Origin: Polytrichum commune
Lineage: Eukaryota > Streptophyta > Polytrichopsida > Polytrichales > Polytrichaceae
Assembly (NCBI GenBank): GCA_950295325.1
Contig: OX485804.1
Coordinates: 59,490,533-59,554,532, forward strand
Reading direction: 5' to 3'
DNA length: 64,000 bases
Position numbers and translations under genes: made by a program. Positions 12,843 to 23,938 of this stretch are shown in pieces. Each line of letters begins with the position of its first letter. Within the stretch, counting starts at the first letter, position 1. Under the pieces are notes generated by a model that was given only the letters and a program-made list of their open reading frames with translations, did not search any database and was not told the DNA's origin.

Positions 12843-13627
12843 TGTGGGGGGGGGGGGAAGAGGGGTCTAAGGTGTAGCCCTATTGTATTAAAGGGTGCCT
12901 ACGCTAGGCTACACATTCCGCAATTCAAGCGGATATTTATGTATGATTGCTTACTCTTTGTTATCGCTTCATCTCGGGTCCAAGTCCAATAGGTATGTCT
13001 CAAAGTGATGAGGTGGGATTTCGAGAAGTGGCATGTGAAGGGGTGATTGCCACGTCATCCTCCCTATTCATGAGCGGAGTTGTCAATATTTCGGCCTCTT
13101 GCCTGCCAAGAGAATTGATATTGATAGTAGTAGCTAGGAGTACGACATGACGTTAATTCAGGTGGCCGATATTGGGAACCACGGTAAAGATTTACAACTC
13201 AAGGTTGAGACTCGTTGCCCTAGTGGACCTGTCTAGTGGATCCACTAACTAAGTTAGTGATCCATTGCAACAATGCAACTCCAACCATTGGTCGCAAGAG
13301 GGACACGGGGAATCCTCGAGTCCACAAGTCACTAACACAAAAGGGCTCCCAAAGCCCACCGTGGTGGAAACTTGTCCTTGAATACAATTCTTACATTGTA
13401 ATTGTGTTGGGTGTGAAAATAGGGATACCATAGAGAGGGGGCTTGTAAGAGGCTTGAAGGAAGTGTTATAACATGTTGATTTGGTAGGCCTATCTAATCA
13501 TGTTAGATAGGCCTTTGGTGTCAATTACTAAGCTTTTGGATGAACGCCGAGATAGTGGATAAAATGTTTGTTTGGCCATATAGCATTTTGCATGCCACAT
13601 GATATGGCATATGAAATATCCAACTAA
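12843..13627. other. Gene-free stretch
   Basis: It begins with a G run at about 12,845-12,857. A short exact inverted repeat, taggcctatctaa / ttagataggccta, lies at about 13,486-13,513 and would form a 13-bp stem. No gene is recognised. Confidence 0.5.
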
Positions 13628-14128
13628 GGGTCACTTTACAATGCAGCTTGAGGACCCCTTTCATGTGATATATAACTTATGTGATTGGTCAAGAAGCCAA
13701 GAGATGGTCCAAGTCCACTTTATATTAGACCTCAAAGGCATGAGGACCAAATAAATTTGAATGGATGAAAAAAAAACTACATGGTGTCCTACATGGCACC
13801 AAGTGGATAATGTATCATGGCCAACTGGATGTTGCATTTGGTCCATCAAAAAAGAAGTGGGTCTAATGCAAAACTAGGGGCCATGGCAATCAATTACACT
13901 ACCACTAGTTCCTAGAAGCATTAAATTGTCATGGTGGACCCCCATACTACCTAGCATTTTAGATTGTCCGTGTTTGGGGTCCCTCAACATGGTCCACTTT
14001 TGCTTACACAAAGCTTGATGGCCCATCAATTGCAAACTTAGATTTCTATTTCCTATAGTATAACCTTTGCATGATTTTTAGGGGCTCATAGATGTTCATG
14101 GTCATGGCTCATGATATGTGTGTGAAGC
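13628..14128. mobile_element. Diverged Harbinger-type MITE relic
   Basis: It starts aagggtcactttacaatgca, continues with gcttgaggacc and ggtccaagtccacttta, and ends near ttcatggtcatggctcatga...gtgtgtgaag. This is the same order of landmarks as family H1 and as the relic at 30,656-31,085. The ends are too diverged to define a target duplication. Confidence 0.45.
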
Positions 14129-15256
14129 ATCTATAAGGGTTGTCCACTTAGTGACCACATGTGACTCCAATTTCTTGGATTGGGCTAGTATATGTTCATG
14201 TTTAATTATGGCGCATAAACCAAGTTGTTGGATCCTCAGTGGATCTCAACCGTTGGATTTGAATGAACCAAGATTCCTATGTGGGCTTGATTGTATTTGT
14301 GGGCAACATACGAAAGTGGTATATAGGCAGTGATGATTTTAAATCAATTCTTGTAACAAACAAGGACTTAATAAGATATCTCCAATGCCTTTTAACATGC
14401 ATGACGTTCCCCTAATCAACTGGAATTAGGGTGCTCCAACAATTTGGAGTTGTTTCCTAGTAATTTACTTGTTCAATTATGTTCCAATGCCATAAGAAAA
14501 CAAACCGAGGTTTGTAACAACTTGAAGAGTGGTGTACGAAAGATTCTTGAACCAATGGGAAGCGATGTTTGAAGGGTTGTGAGTTGTAGAGCCCTATTCA
14601 AAGTGAAGACAATCAAGCCTTCAAAGTGAGTATTCCCATGCATTTGAAGCTGCAATGCACCTTCAACCTCCCTATCCTTCCCATTGCAACCTTGTGCTTT
14701 TGCATATACATGTATGAAATATATCTCTAAACCTAGACAAAATTGAAGTTGATCTTTGTTTTTCTTCCAATACCTATCACGAAACCCATTTTTAATGTAT
14801 TGCATGAGTAAGCCTGTACACAATTACCTTCCCAATGGTCATTGGTTCATTGCATAAAGGTAAATCTTAACACCTAGTCTCGTCATGTTACACTATATAT
14901 AGTAAATTCTTATGTCAATGTGACATCTTGGGATAAAGAATGTTAACTTCCTTTTATGTTATACGATGAACATGAGTTGGCATGATTTTAGAAAGACATC
15001 ATATTCACAAAGTCGACCAAATGGAGGCACCAACAACTCACATTCATTTCAAATTTGATAGGTTCTTTCTCATGCTTTGTGTGCCACTAGTATGCCTTGT
15101 AGTATGCAATCCACGTTATTCTACATATTGTATTCCCCAATAACAAAGTGTCTCATGTGTTGAGTGCAATCTGTTAACTTGCCAAAATCCCATAGTGCTA
15201 CTCAAGACACCTTCCTAGATTCTTGTGATTGCATTTTGTAACATGTATAGTGTAAG
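14129..15256. other. Gene-free stretch
   Basis: The longest frame (minus, 14,473-14,823) has no recognisable domain and sits in low-complexity AT-rich DNA. No reverse-transcriptase motif was found in any frame upstream of the retroelement that starts at 15,257. Confidence 0.45.
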
Positions 15257-16129
15257 TTGTTAGATGACCAAAGAGGAAACTACACGGCATCCATTACTAC
15301 AGAAAGACTACAATGGCTATGGAATCAATTCTCCTATCATCATTTCTCGCAAACAACCAAGGCCCTTCAACCCCCGCCCCAAAACTTTGAAACAGAAGTA
15401 CTTTGGCTCATACAAAGATACATAACCATACTCCCTAAAAGAAAACCAAAATACATACAACCCAAGAACATGCACCTCACACTACACCCAACAATTATCA
15501 AAACACTAATAGATTCCCACAAAATCACGCACTCATACTACTCATCCCCACTCACTTGCCCCACACAACTCACACAGTACCACTCACTCCACAACCGAGA
15601 CATAATATTTGGCTCCATGGGACACGCGCAAATCTCTCGATGGAAGGGCATTGGACTAGCTTACCCCACGGACCACAAAACAATAGTGGAAGCCATCCAC
15701 TGGGCCAGAATGGCAACCAAAGAGGATACAAACACCGCCACCATACTCATAATTAACCACAACGACTGGACCCCACAACAAATCCCAATCACCGCAAAGG
15801 AAGACATACACACCATTGCAACCATCCCCCCACACACCATACTATACAACCCCACACCGGAATGGCCAAAATACTACCAATACGTAGAACCCTCGCTCAC
15901 AACAATACTATGCATACATAACCAATCCAACCCTACAATAAATTTAAGAACCCCACAAGAACTTGCACAAGTATTAGAACAAACCACTAACACATACATA
16001 AACAACTCGCCCATCAAACCCACGTCACCAAACTACCACATTAAATTCTCTAGTACATGGAAAAACGCCCCAATAAATAACACCCCCCCCCCCACCAAAA
16101 ACAATCCCTCATATATCCCTCCCAACTAA
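15257..16129 (+). pseudogene. Unassigned N-terminal domain of the retroelement ORF
   Basis: An open frame of 290 codons, 5'-truncated or starting here. The most protein-like part is residues about 115-215, with landmarks IIFGSMGHAQ, KGIGLAYPTDHKTIVEAIHW and TATILIINHNDW, followed by ILYNPTPEW. I do not recognise the family. The run of a GS-rich strand, a hydrophobic strand ending in a polar residue and then W is loosely reminiscent of Rossmann-like methyltransferase folds, but that is only an impression. The frame breaks at a C homopolymer (about 16,082-16,091); shifting frame there connects it to the RNase H frame, which is open across the junction, so this was once one polypeptide. Confidence 0.6.
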
Positions 16130-16169
16130 ATATTACCACCAACACCACCCCAAATACCCCCCACAACAA

Positions 16170-17600
16170 TGTATGTACACCGACGGATCATTCATCCCCC
16201 CAACCAGGAATTCCGAGGGTCGAATAGAGGGAGACATTGCAGGATCAGGAGTATATAGCCCCAACAAAGATATCCGCATAGCATAAAGGCTACCTGGCTA
16301 CCAAAACATACTTAGAGCATAATTAAATGCTATACTTATTGCTATCAAAACAATACAAACCACTCAAACCGACACACACATATTCACGGATAGTCTTAAC
16401 AACATATACCTACTCAGCAACCACATACAACACCCAACCTCACAACATCACCACCCGGACAAAATCCTCATCGCCACCATAATACACCAAATCTACTTAA
16501 CCCCACACTTAGTCCATATACACAAAGTAAGGGCCCATACGGGCATCAAAGGTAACGAAATAGCGGATACATTAGCCAATGAGGGAACAAATAAAGAAAA
16601 ACCTACCCCCACACCCCATATACACATAGCCCATGTCACACCTTATTGGCTAACTAGTTCCCCCACCGCCACAAGAAATCGAGCAATTCGAAACCTACAC
16701 TCATTCATAACAAAAGCACACGACCAACAAGAAGTAAGTATGGCCCAACACAAACACTTATATGTAGATAAATGGTTATCCAACGACCAAATAAACCAAA
16801 AACTCTCCAACCACTTATGGAAAAACAATAAAATAACGGATGCACAAATCACCCAAACTCTAAAATTCCGATACGCTCAATACATGGGCAACCACAGAAA
16901 ACACATCTTCTGGCCTCTCAAATTCCAAAACCCAAACTGCACATTGTGTCACAAAAATGACAGAGACACATGGCCCCACATACTATCAATGTGTGAGCAC
17001 CCATACATGAAAGGCCTAAGAATAGCGAGACACAATAAAGCAGTACACCTCATCACTCAAACACTACAAGCTAACAAACACACTAGATACTACACACTAA
17101 CTAACGCTGGTAACACCAACGACAATAGCCAAGAACAAACTATCCCTGAATGGCTTATCAAATGTACATGCTTACAAATAAGATGCCAATGCCACGCCAA
17201 ACTTAGACCAGACATCCTATGTATTATAGGAGTCCCTATCCATACCCCGACCCCTCTGTCACCATCACCCACAAAAATAATCCAATTCATCAAATTCACA
17301 TACTGCCACGACCGATTCCCAGACCACGCCACCGCACAAAAACACTCCAAATATGACCCACTAATTAATGACATAAAGAACAACGGATGGAAAACAAACC
17401 CCCTTATAACCATCACAGTAGGCGTAAGAGGGGCCATACATGAGCAATCCATTAAAAAATTAGAAGACCTCAACATCCCAAAGACTAGCACCAAAAAACT
17501 CATGAAAGACATACACCAAAATGCCATAAAATACCTCACATACCTAGTATTAAAGAAAAGAAAACTGGATAACAAACAAAACACCGTCGCACCCCCCTAA
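16170..17600 (+). pseudogene. RNase H and zinc-finger-like C-terminal part of the retroelement ORF
   Basis: One frame from about 16,170 to the stop at 17,598-17,600, interrupted by TAA at 16,284 and 16,320. RNase H landmarks in order are MYTDGSF (first catalytic Asp), RA-stop-LNA (where RNase H has a catalytic Glu), FTDSLNN (third acid), and VRAHTGIKGNEIADTLANEG (His and last Asp). A cysteine/histidine motif C-x2-C-x9-H-x4-C lies near 16,936-16,992. The basic end KKLMKDIHQNAIKYLTYLVL is matched by the second copy near 25,990-26,110. The stop at 16,320 replaces the catalytic Glu codon, so this copy is dead. Confidence 0.8.
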
Positions 17601-17780
17601 ACCCAAATCTTCTACCCCCCCTATTTTTAAAACTACATTTTACTTAAAGAGCCCACCTCCCAAAAGAGGCATAACTCCCCATGCTACAACACGGCCCGCC
17701 GTGTTTAGCATTCGGACAACGGGCTCGCAGTCATGCCGGTACATTGTACGGGCGTAATTTTTCTTTCTTTTCTTTTTTCT

Positions 17781-19254
17781 TCTGTGAAATTCAATCCAAC
17801 AATACCTTATTTGTCATAAAGAGATAAGAAAATTTGTGCCAAAAACAAAAAAAAAGACAAAACAAAAAACAAAAAAACAAAAATGTTGGGCAATGACTCC
17901 TAAGGAATACCATAAAATATGCATGTGCATCATCATTACAATAGCAAATGTAGGTTGATGCACACTGATGATAGAAATTTGTTGGCCATTTTACATCATT
18001 TATGATGGGTTTCATTTACAAAATGAATAATACTCACCCATGTGTATTGGTCAAAAATTGCAATCACAACATAAGTACACCGATTATCCCAATTAGTAAG
18101 GGAGGACTAATAGCACATGTTAGAAATTAAAGAAGGTGATACTAAATTTCTTTACGCTATGAAAATAGTGCCACCAAAAGATCCAAAAATAATTGTTCAT
18201 TTTGACAATATTCACTAAAAATATTTTTCATAGAAGCATTATTCACTGAAGGCATCGATACAATTATCCTGACACTATTCACTGACAACCACGTGTTTGC
18301 ATATAAAAATTTCTTTAATCACCCTACAATCACCTTAGAGCACGCATTAATTTTCTTGAAATGCATGATACATAAGAATGTATTCATGATTTTGGTATCA
18401 CTCATATTAAATTTCAACCCTCACTAATTTTGAGACTTGGCAAATTAGTTTTATTTCATGAATGAATATCACATGCATTGATTGGAGTAATTAGTGTAGT
18501 TGAACTTACGTGGGAATTCACATTGCCATATGCATCAGGTTGCCTTAGTCACCCCCATTAATATATAAGATAATATAAAGTCAACCTACATACCAATGCT
18601 AATGCCTACTCAATGGCCCCGTGTGGTGTACCAACTATCTATGGGGAACATGTTAATAATGTTTTTTATGAAATCATGCCTCTTGAACAAAATATACTAT
18701 ATTTGTGAGCCTCTCACTCTACCATAGAGTTATCCAACCGAGTCTATACATTGAGTGGGGTTGGGAATAAGCCATATTCTATTTGTAATTATATTATATT
18801 TATTATCTCAACTTAATATTGCATTAGCTTAATAAGCTCTAGTGAAGCAATGCTATTTATTTTATTATAATGAAACGGTTGATAGTAATTGAATGATGTT
18901 ATGACACTTTCAATCTAAAAAATGAGCAACAATGAAAAATTGAGCAATATTATGATAGAGGTTGAGACATTCTCATCCATAACCAATAATCTTAAGCCAT
19001 TATTGTTATTTTTATAGAATCTCCATGACTTACAAAATGTTTTTTTGTTTTGTTTTCTAAACCTGAAAATCATTATCACAAGGCATTGTAATTCACTATT
19101 TTTTTGGAGCAATGAGAATCTAAAAGTCAATGAACCAAAATGTCAATAATTTTAAGTCACATTATGTAAATACTAGGAACTTGCCAACACAATTGAGTTC
19201 AAAAATCATAATAACATTTGTTTCAAAGTCAATATATTGAATCACCTTGAATGA
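17781..19254. other. Gene-free AT-rich stretch
   Basis: It includes an A-rich stretch around 17,840-17,882 made of aaac-type repeats. Part of 18,740-18,900 resembles 6,150-6,310 and 35,930-36,110. No gene or clean transposon end was seen. Confidence 0.5.
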
Positions 19255-20420
19255 TTATATTAAGAGGTTTGTAATCCCGATCTAATATTTCGATATCAAC
19301 CCCCGGCGAGGCGTGGGAACGACATGGAGATGATTTACCGAAATTACTAGATCGATATATAGGAAGTTTCGGTCGTAATAGATAATGCGATAGCGAACAT
19401 GAAATGACAAACGGATAAATATAACTAGTTGGTATATGCATTATACCGGAAATATCTGCAATGTGATATACGATTTTGCGCAATGGTATCCGAGGTGATG
19501 GGGACGATTCTGGCGTCGATAAAGCATACCATGCGCGATATTCAGTCTAAAACGTAGACATCTTGGTGATTCATTATATCATCCAAACCATAACTATAAG
19601 TTATGGATAACCCATGATCAGCTTCACAACCGAAGGCAAAACTACCCGGACGAGGTAGCGGGGATGTGGGTTCCAAAATACAGATGGCTACGAAGGGAGT
19701 ACTTCAAGTACTACGAGAATTTAGAGCAGCGAGAAAAATAGAAACTGAAGTCTTGCGAACCAACGTTGAAACGGCCGCGACTACCGAATCGAACGCGAAT
19801 CGACCAATACTATTATAGAGTCCTTAGCAATGCAGCTAGATGGGCAAGAAATGTCCCGCCTGGATTCCAAATATATTAGAATATATAATAAAGTAGCCGT
19901 AAAAGGCCTCTCAACAACGATTTAATGTAGCGTTTATACTAAGAGTTCGGGAGGCTGGGAGGAAAGGTAAAAGATTATCCGAACAACCACCCATATAACT
20001 AGGTTTAGAACAGTTAACGTTTTCAAATCCGCCTCTATGTCTGGATTTATTTATCAAACTTGTATCGGACAAGGGTCGCCGATCCATCTCGGCGGAGGCG
20101 AGGACCGTTAGAAACCAACGGCAGTGAACCACATGTCGAGATATATATATTATATTTTTATATATATATATAAAATTACCTTTAGGACAAGGTAAGTCCT
20201 AAAATCTAGTACACAAGTGACATTAGAATTAATTCTAAGGGAACTAACCCGAAGAGGCCTCGGCAAAACCGCCAGAGGGGGCCCGAGAGACGAGGACCCC
20301 CCGAGCACTTAGAAGGAAAATGCAGTTCTGAGACTGAAACCGGCAAAAGTGATTACGTATTTAAAATACCCACCCTCAGCATGACCATCCCCCGGACCCT
20401 GACTATGTTAGAGAGCTACA
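19255..20420 (+). other. CpG-rich anomalous island with broken coding traces
   Basis: Base composition changes sharply at about 19,255: CpG dinucleotides are frequent, unlike the CpG-poor DNA on both sides, and the change reverses near 20,420. Protein-like stretches occur in shifting plus-strand frames: about 19,430-19,555, about 19,545-19,740 (ending before a TAG, e.g. GMWVPKYRWLRREYFKYY), and about 19,740-19,880 (e.g. YYYRVLSNAARWARNVPPGF), with another frame open across 19,800-19,916. An AT palindrome (tatatatat runs) lies at 20,138-20,176, followed by a G/C-rich tail. I do not recognise the family. It could be a decayed foreign or viral-type insertion, organelle-derived DNA or an old retroelement; no terminal repeats were found. 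Confidence 0.45.
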
Positions 20421-21324
20421 CATGTCTCTATATTCCGGAAAACAATTATTGTATTCTCCTCGAATGTTGTCATGTGTCAATTTTACATTGTTTAAGACCA
20501 TATTGAACTCATGTGGATACTATATTCCAACACTAGTAAAGTTGAAATAGAAAACTCTCTACAATATATATACCATAAAATTGGTTCATCGTAATAGGTA
20601 AACCATACTCATGTATTATATCTTCAATTATCAAGAAGAATAATCTCTAACTTCATTCAATTTCTCAATGTTTGCAATGATTTTATGTATCCCAATACAT
20701 ATGGTAGATTTCAAAACAAAACTTGACTTATGCTATAAAATCCATTACAATATTTTTATAGGTTCAATAAGGTATGTGGCCATATTGCCAAGATTTCCAA
20801 GTCCTTGTACAATATTGGATGTTGGATTGGATCAAGGATCATTTCATCTATTTAACAATTGTGAATCGTGAAAACTATATTTGAAGTTTAAATCGGAGTT
20901 CTTACAAAATGCACGAGTTAAAAGAGGTCAAAATGAAGTTTCTCCTTCTTCTTAAATATTTACATAGACCCTTCCAAGCGTGTCACTTGTTGAACCTATA
21001 ATGGTGATTAAATTATAAGCACATAGTCCAATCTCATCATAGCACGTGTTTTTTTTTACATATTCTAAACTACAACCCCTTGTCATATACTACTGAGATA
21101 CAAGAGTTTGAATAAGAATAATGACCACACGGGCCAATGTAATTTTCACTTATGTAGTCATTTCCAGAACCCACATTTTTTTTTGTGAAAGGTCTAACAT
21201 TGTCTTTCATGTGCTTGAATATTGGTCTCTCAAACTAGTTGGAGTATTTTCTTGAGTGGAGATTGTCAATATTTGGTGGAACAATGATGCCACTTCAATT
21301 CTCATACATTTAAGCCACACCCTA
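20421..21324. other. Gene-free stretch with a family-A repeat relic
   Basis: Bases 20,880-21,060 share order and phrases with family A (ggagtt...gcacgagttaaaagaggtcaaaatgaag, then acatagtccaatctc). Nothing else is recognised. Confidence 0.45.
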
Positions 21325-21763
21325 GGGCATGTTTACATTGTTGACCACATACCATCACCATTGCTTTCACTACTTTCTCTCATTGAATAGGAAAGTGACA
21401 TAGAATCCTACATGTTTGAAAATGGATCATGTTTGGTGATCACCTAGTTTGTGTAGTGAGATAACTCAAATAATTTGTCTTAGCAAAAAAATGGAAGTGA
21501 CAATATCGAAATCTAAAATTATATGTATATATAGGCATACATCATAACCAACTCTCTTTAAATAAGTGTATATTTTAGCTATTATTATTTCATAATTTCA
21601 CTTTTGTGGCAATTTATGTCCTCTTTACACTACATCCCATAACCAAGGCTTCAAAAGTAGATTTTTATACCTCGTGGTCATGGCTTCCAACCCTAGACCA
21701 TGACCACGAAGAATTTTGAATCATTTTTCTATCACAATCCTTGGTCACGTGTCTAAACTGGCC
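21325..21763. mobile_element. MITE, GGGCATGTTTACAC family (copy 2)
   Basis: The left end GGGCATGTTTACATTG and the right end ggtcacgtgtctaaactggcc are imperfect inverses. The interior phrases aaagtgacatagaatcctacatgttt and ccatgaccacgaagaa match the copy at 12,341-12,842. It has no coding capacity. Confidence 0.6.
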
Positions 21764-22830
21764 ATGAGTATAAAGTCCTTGGGTCCAAAGATTTTCTCTC
21801 AACTAACAAGGTCACTCAATTTTGGAGTTTCGTCATTCTTGACCTCTAGTGTAAATTAATAGTTCATGATAAAAAGGTGAGTGCATGGTATCAATAATCA
21901 ATAATGGTATCAAAGAAGCTACCCATGGGCATCAAATCGTACTACCAATCGAATAGTGATATTTGGTGGGTATGTCAAGGTGAGAGTCTTTTATAACCGA
22001 ATTATTATTTGGGTCAATACTAGTCCAAAGCATATTGATACTAAGACGAATTTGCCTACGGTTGAAAGTTCTTGCATGGCATATGGACCGAATGATAACA
22101 AAAACAAGAATATCCTCCTTGCAACTGATTTTTCAAAATTTGCCAAAATAAAAATAAAATAATACCATCAAATGCCCAAACCACACTGGTATCAAAAATT
22201 AATGAAACCCTCATGATGGATACCCAAACGATATAGATGGTTTATTAAAATTTTATATTTATAAAAAAAAAACGATTCGACACCAATATTGGTGTAGACC
22301 GAAGTCTCCTTATCTATATACATACATTAGTTCACTTTATGATCATCTCTCTTTTATATGGACAATAATTATCCCTTAGTATTCATCGACTTGTTTTCAT
22401 CCACACTCCTTAGCCTTGGACATCCATCCCTGCAATTTCCATCATCCTCAATAATCCATCCCCCGATTAGTCCATGAACACAAACTTCCAACATGTGAAC
22501 CATGTGATGGTTGACCAAAGTCTTGGAAGTGACTTAGTAGTTGAAAATGTTGACATGAATCAGCCTTTCGTTTGGTGGCATGTCTCATGCAATCCGGCTT
22601 GACACATGTCCCGTTTCTAGTGGTTGAAACCCTCCTCACAAAGGTGGCCCTTGTCCTTGGACTGCTATTTGGGACTTATGGGCCGGCCCACGACAAAGTC
22701 GTGCTCGTGACCAAGACAATTAGATATGGACGGCACCAGGCTTTACATGTGGAATTCTCCTGCCTTATTAAAACATAGCATTATCGTTATCATACACACT
22801 CAAGATACCACATTATAATGACCACACTGC
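21764..22830. other. Gene-free stretch
   Basis: Apart from a short A-rich tract near 22,262, nothing with gene or transposon structure was recognised. The overlapping short frames on both strands at 22,448-22,778 look random. Confidence 0.45.
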
Positions 22831-22843
22831 TTATCGCAATTAG

Positions 22844-23005
22844 GGTTTGAGACGACCTTAAACTACCGTATGATGGTGGAGATATACCCACATCTCGAGG
22901 AAGAGGTTGGCGGTTCGATTCCCGGCTATGAAACTTCCTGTCTACTTGACGGAAAGCTTGCCAGGTGGTCAACTACCGGCCTTCTGTCTCAAAAAGAAAA
23001 AAAGA
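22844..23005 (+). mobile_element. tRNA-derived SINE (162 bp) with 13-bp TSD
   Basis: The insert is bounded by exact direct repeats TTATCGCAATTAG at 22,831-22,843 and 23,006-23,018 and ends in an A-rich tail (caaaaagaaaaaaaga). It carries an exact RNA polymerase III B box, GGTTCGATTCC, at 22,912-22,922; an A box upstream is not clear. A long exact target duplication, an A-rich 3' end and an internal B box together mean a SINE. The fresh duplication suggests a fairly recent insertion. Confidence 0.8.
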
Positions 23006-23029
23006 TTATCGCAATTAGTGTATGTGAGT

Positions 23030-23350
23030 ATTTGGAGTTAAGCAAATAACTATAATTACTTCTTGAGGATGTAATATTTTACCAAGCAAAGTCGTTTATG
23101 TTCTATACAACCTATTGAACTTTTGTTAGTAAAAATTGACCTCGTGGATAAGGCGTTATTGCATTGTGTAACCCCAAATAAGTAACACGCACCTCCAGTC
23201 ATGTTCACTATTGGACCTAGAATGAATAGCATATTTTGAACACGTAATCATGTCTCTTTTTGAACATGAATCTTTTTAATGTATGTTCTTAAATCCACAC
23301 CTAACCACATACCACTCAAATGTAGGTATCCGTATTCTTGCTTCGTGGGA
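23030..23350 (+). repeat. Family-A dispersed repeat relic
   Basis: It shares the ordered blocks cacgtaatcatgtctcttttt, ttcttaaatccacacctaaccaca and ccactcaaatgtaggt with the copies in the TTM intron. The SINE at 22,844 ends just before it. Confidence 0.5.
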
Positions 23351-23799
23351 ATAAGGGTTTTCTACCATACTTAACCAGTGGGAAAGAAATCGAGAGGAGA
23401 GATGCTTAGCGAGGAGGAGTGTTTTCCACGTGGCTTGATGAATGGACGGGAGGCGACCGTGTCATTTGAAGTCCTTGTTCATTAGCTAGGGTTTTTCATA
23501 GGCATCTCCGGCCACTTGAAATAGGCCATGTTGGATTTCCCATCCAAAAATGCACACCGTTTGAGGCCGGGGCTAGATGTCTTGCTCGGTGAGTCGGGCC
23601 CCCACCAATCTTACCGGAATTATGCGGGTGTTAGTACTCCATCTAATTTTGGTTTGTTTTGTTTTGTTCTTTATTTATCATACAATTTACTTAGAATTTG
23701 TGTTGCATTACGAGTAGGTTTTTGGTGAAATAGTGACAAAAACCAGTTTGAAAATCAAATCCGATTCTCTTTTTTAGTTATGATGCTCACAAGTGCATG

Positions 23800-23938
23800 T
23801 GTATAATATTCTTCATATATATAACAGTGTTTTGTGGGACTAACATTTAGTTTGAATGCAGGGAATATCTGGGAATACTTACGTGGAATATTGTTAGTCC
23901 CACATAACATTGTTATGGATCCGAATAATATTATGTGT
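23800..23938. mobile_element. Foldback MITE (copy 2)
   Basis: The left arm (tgtataatattc...aacagtgttttgtgggacta) is the imperfect inverse of the right arm (tagtcccacataacattgtt...gaataatattatgtgt). It matches the element at 3,278-3,426, including ggaatat blocks at the centre. Confidence 0.65.

Larger units (their letters stand above)
15257..17780 (+). mobile_element. Retroelement-like sequence with RNase H, copy 1 (no RT seen)
   Basis: About 2.3 kb reads as one broken coding region on the plus strand: an unassigned N-terminal domain, an RNase H domain, a C-x2-C-x9-H-x4-C zinc-finger-like motif (NCTLCHKNDRDTWPHILSMC) and a basic C-terminus. The coding strand is very rich in A and C and poor in G. 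A second copy runs on the opposite strand at about 25,870-28,570. The RNase H plus finger order is known from the 3' part of LINE-type retrotransposons, but no reverse transcriptase is visible before it. A 3' untranslated part continues to a T/C-rich stretch near 17,760-17,785. Ends are approximate and no target duplication was found. Confidence 0.7.

Noticed and set aside
12947-13150. Short plus-strand frame of 67 codons as a gene
   Set aside because: No domain, no homologous repeat elsewhere in the window, no splice context; typical of random open frames.
17090-17584. Minus-strand frame of 164 codons
   Set aside because: Antisense of the retroelement C-terminus. The low G content of the coding strand makes long antisense frames likely, and no domain is seen.
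19255-20420. Ribosomal RNA or intact organelle gene
   Set aside because: No rRNA core sequences recognised and no intact frame; the origin is left open rather than assigned.
22900-22930. tRNA gene with exact B box
   Set aside because: It lies inside a 162-bp insertion with a 13-bp duplication and A-rich tail, so a SINE.
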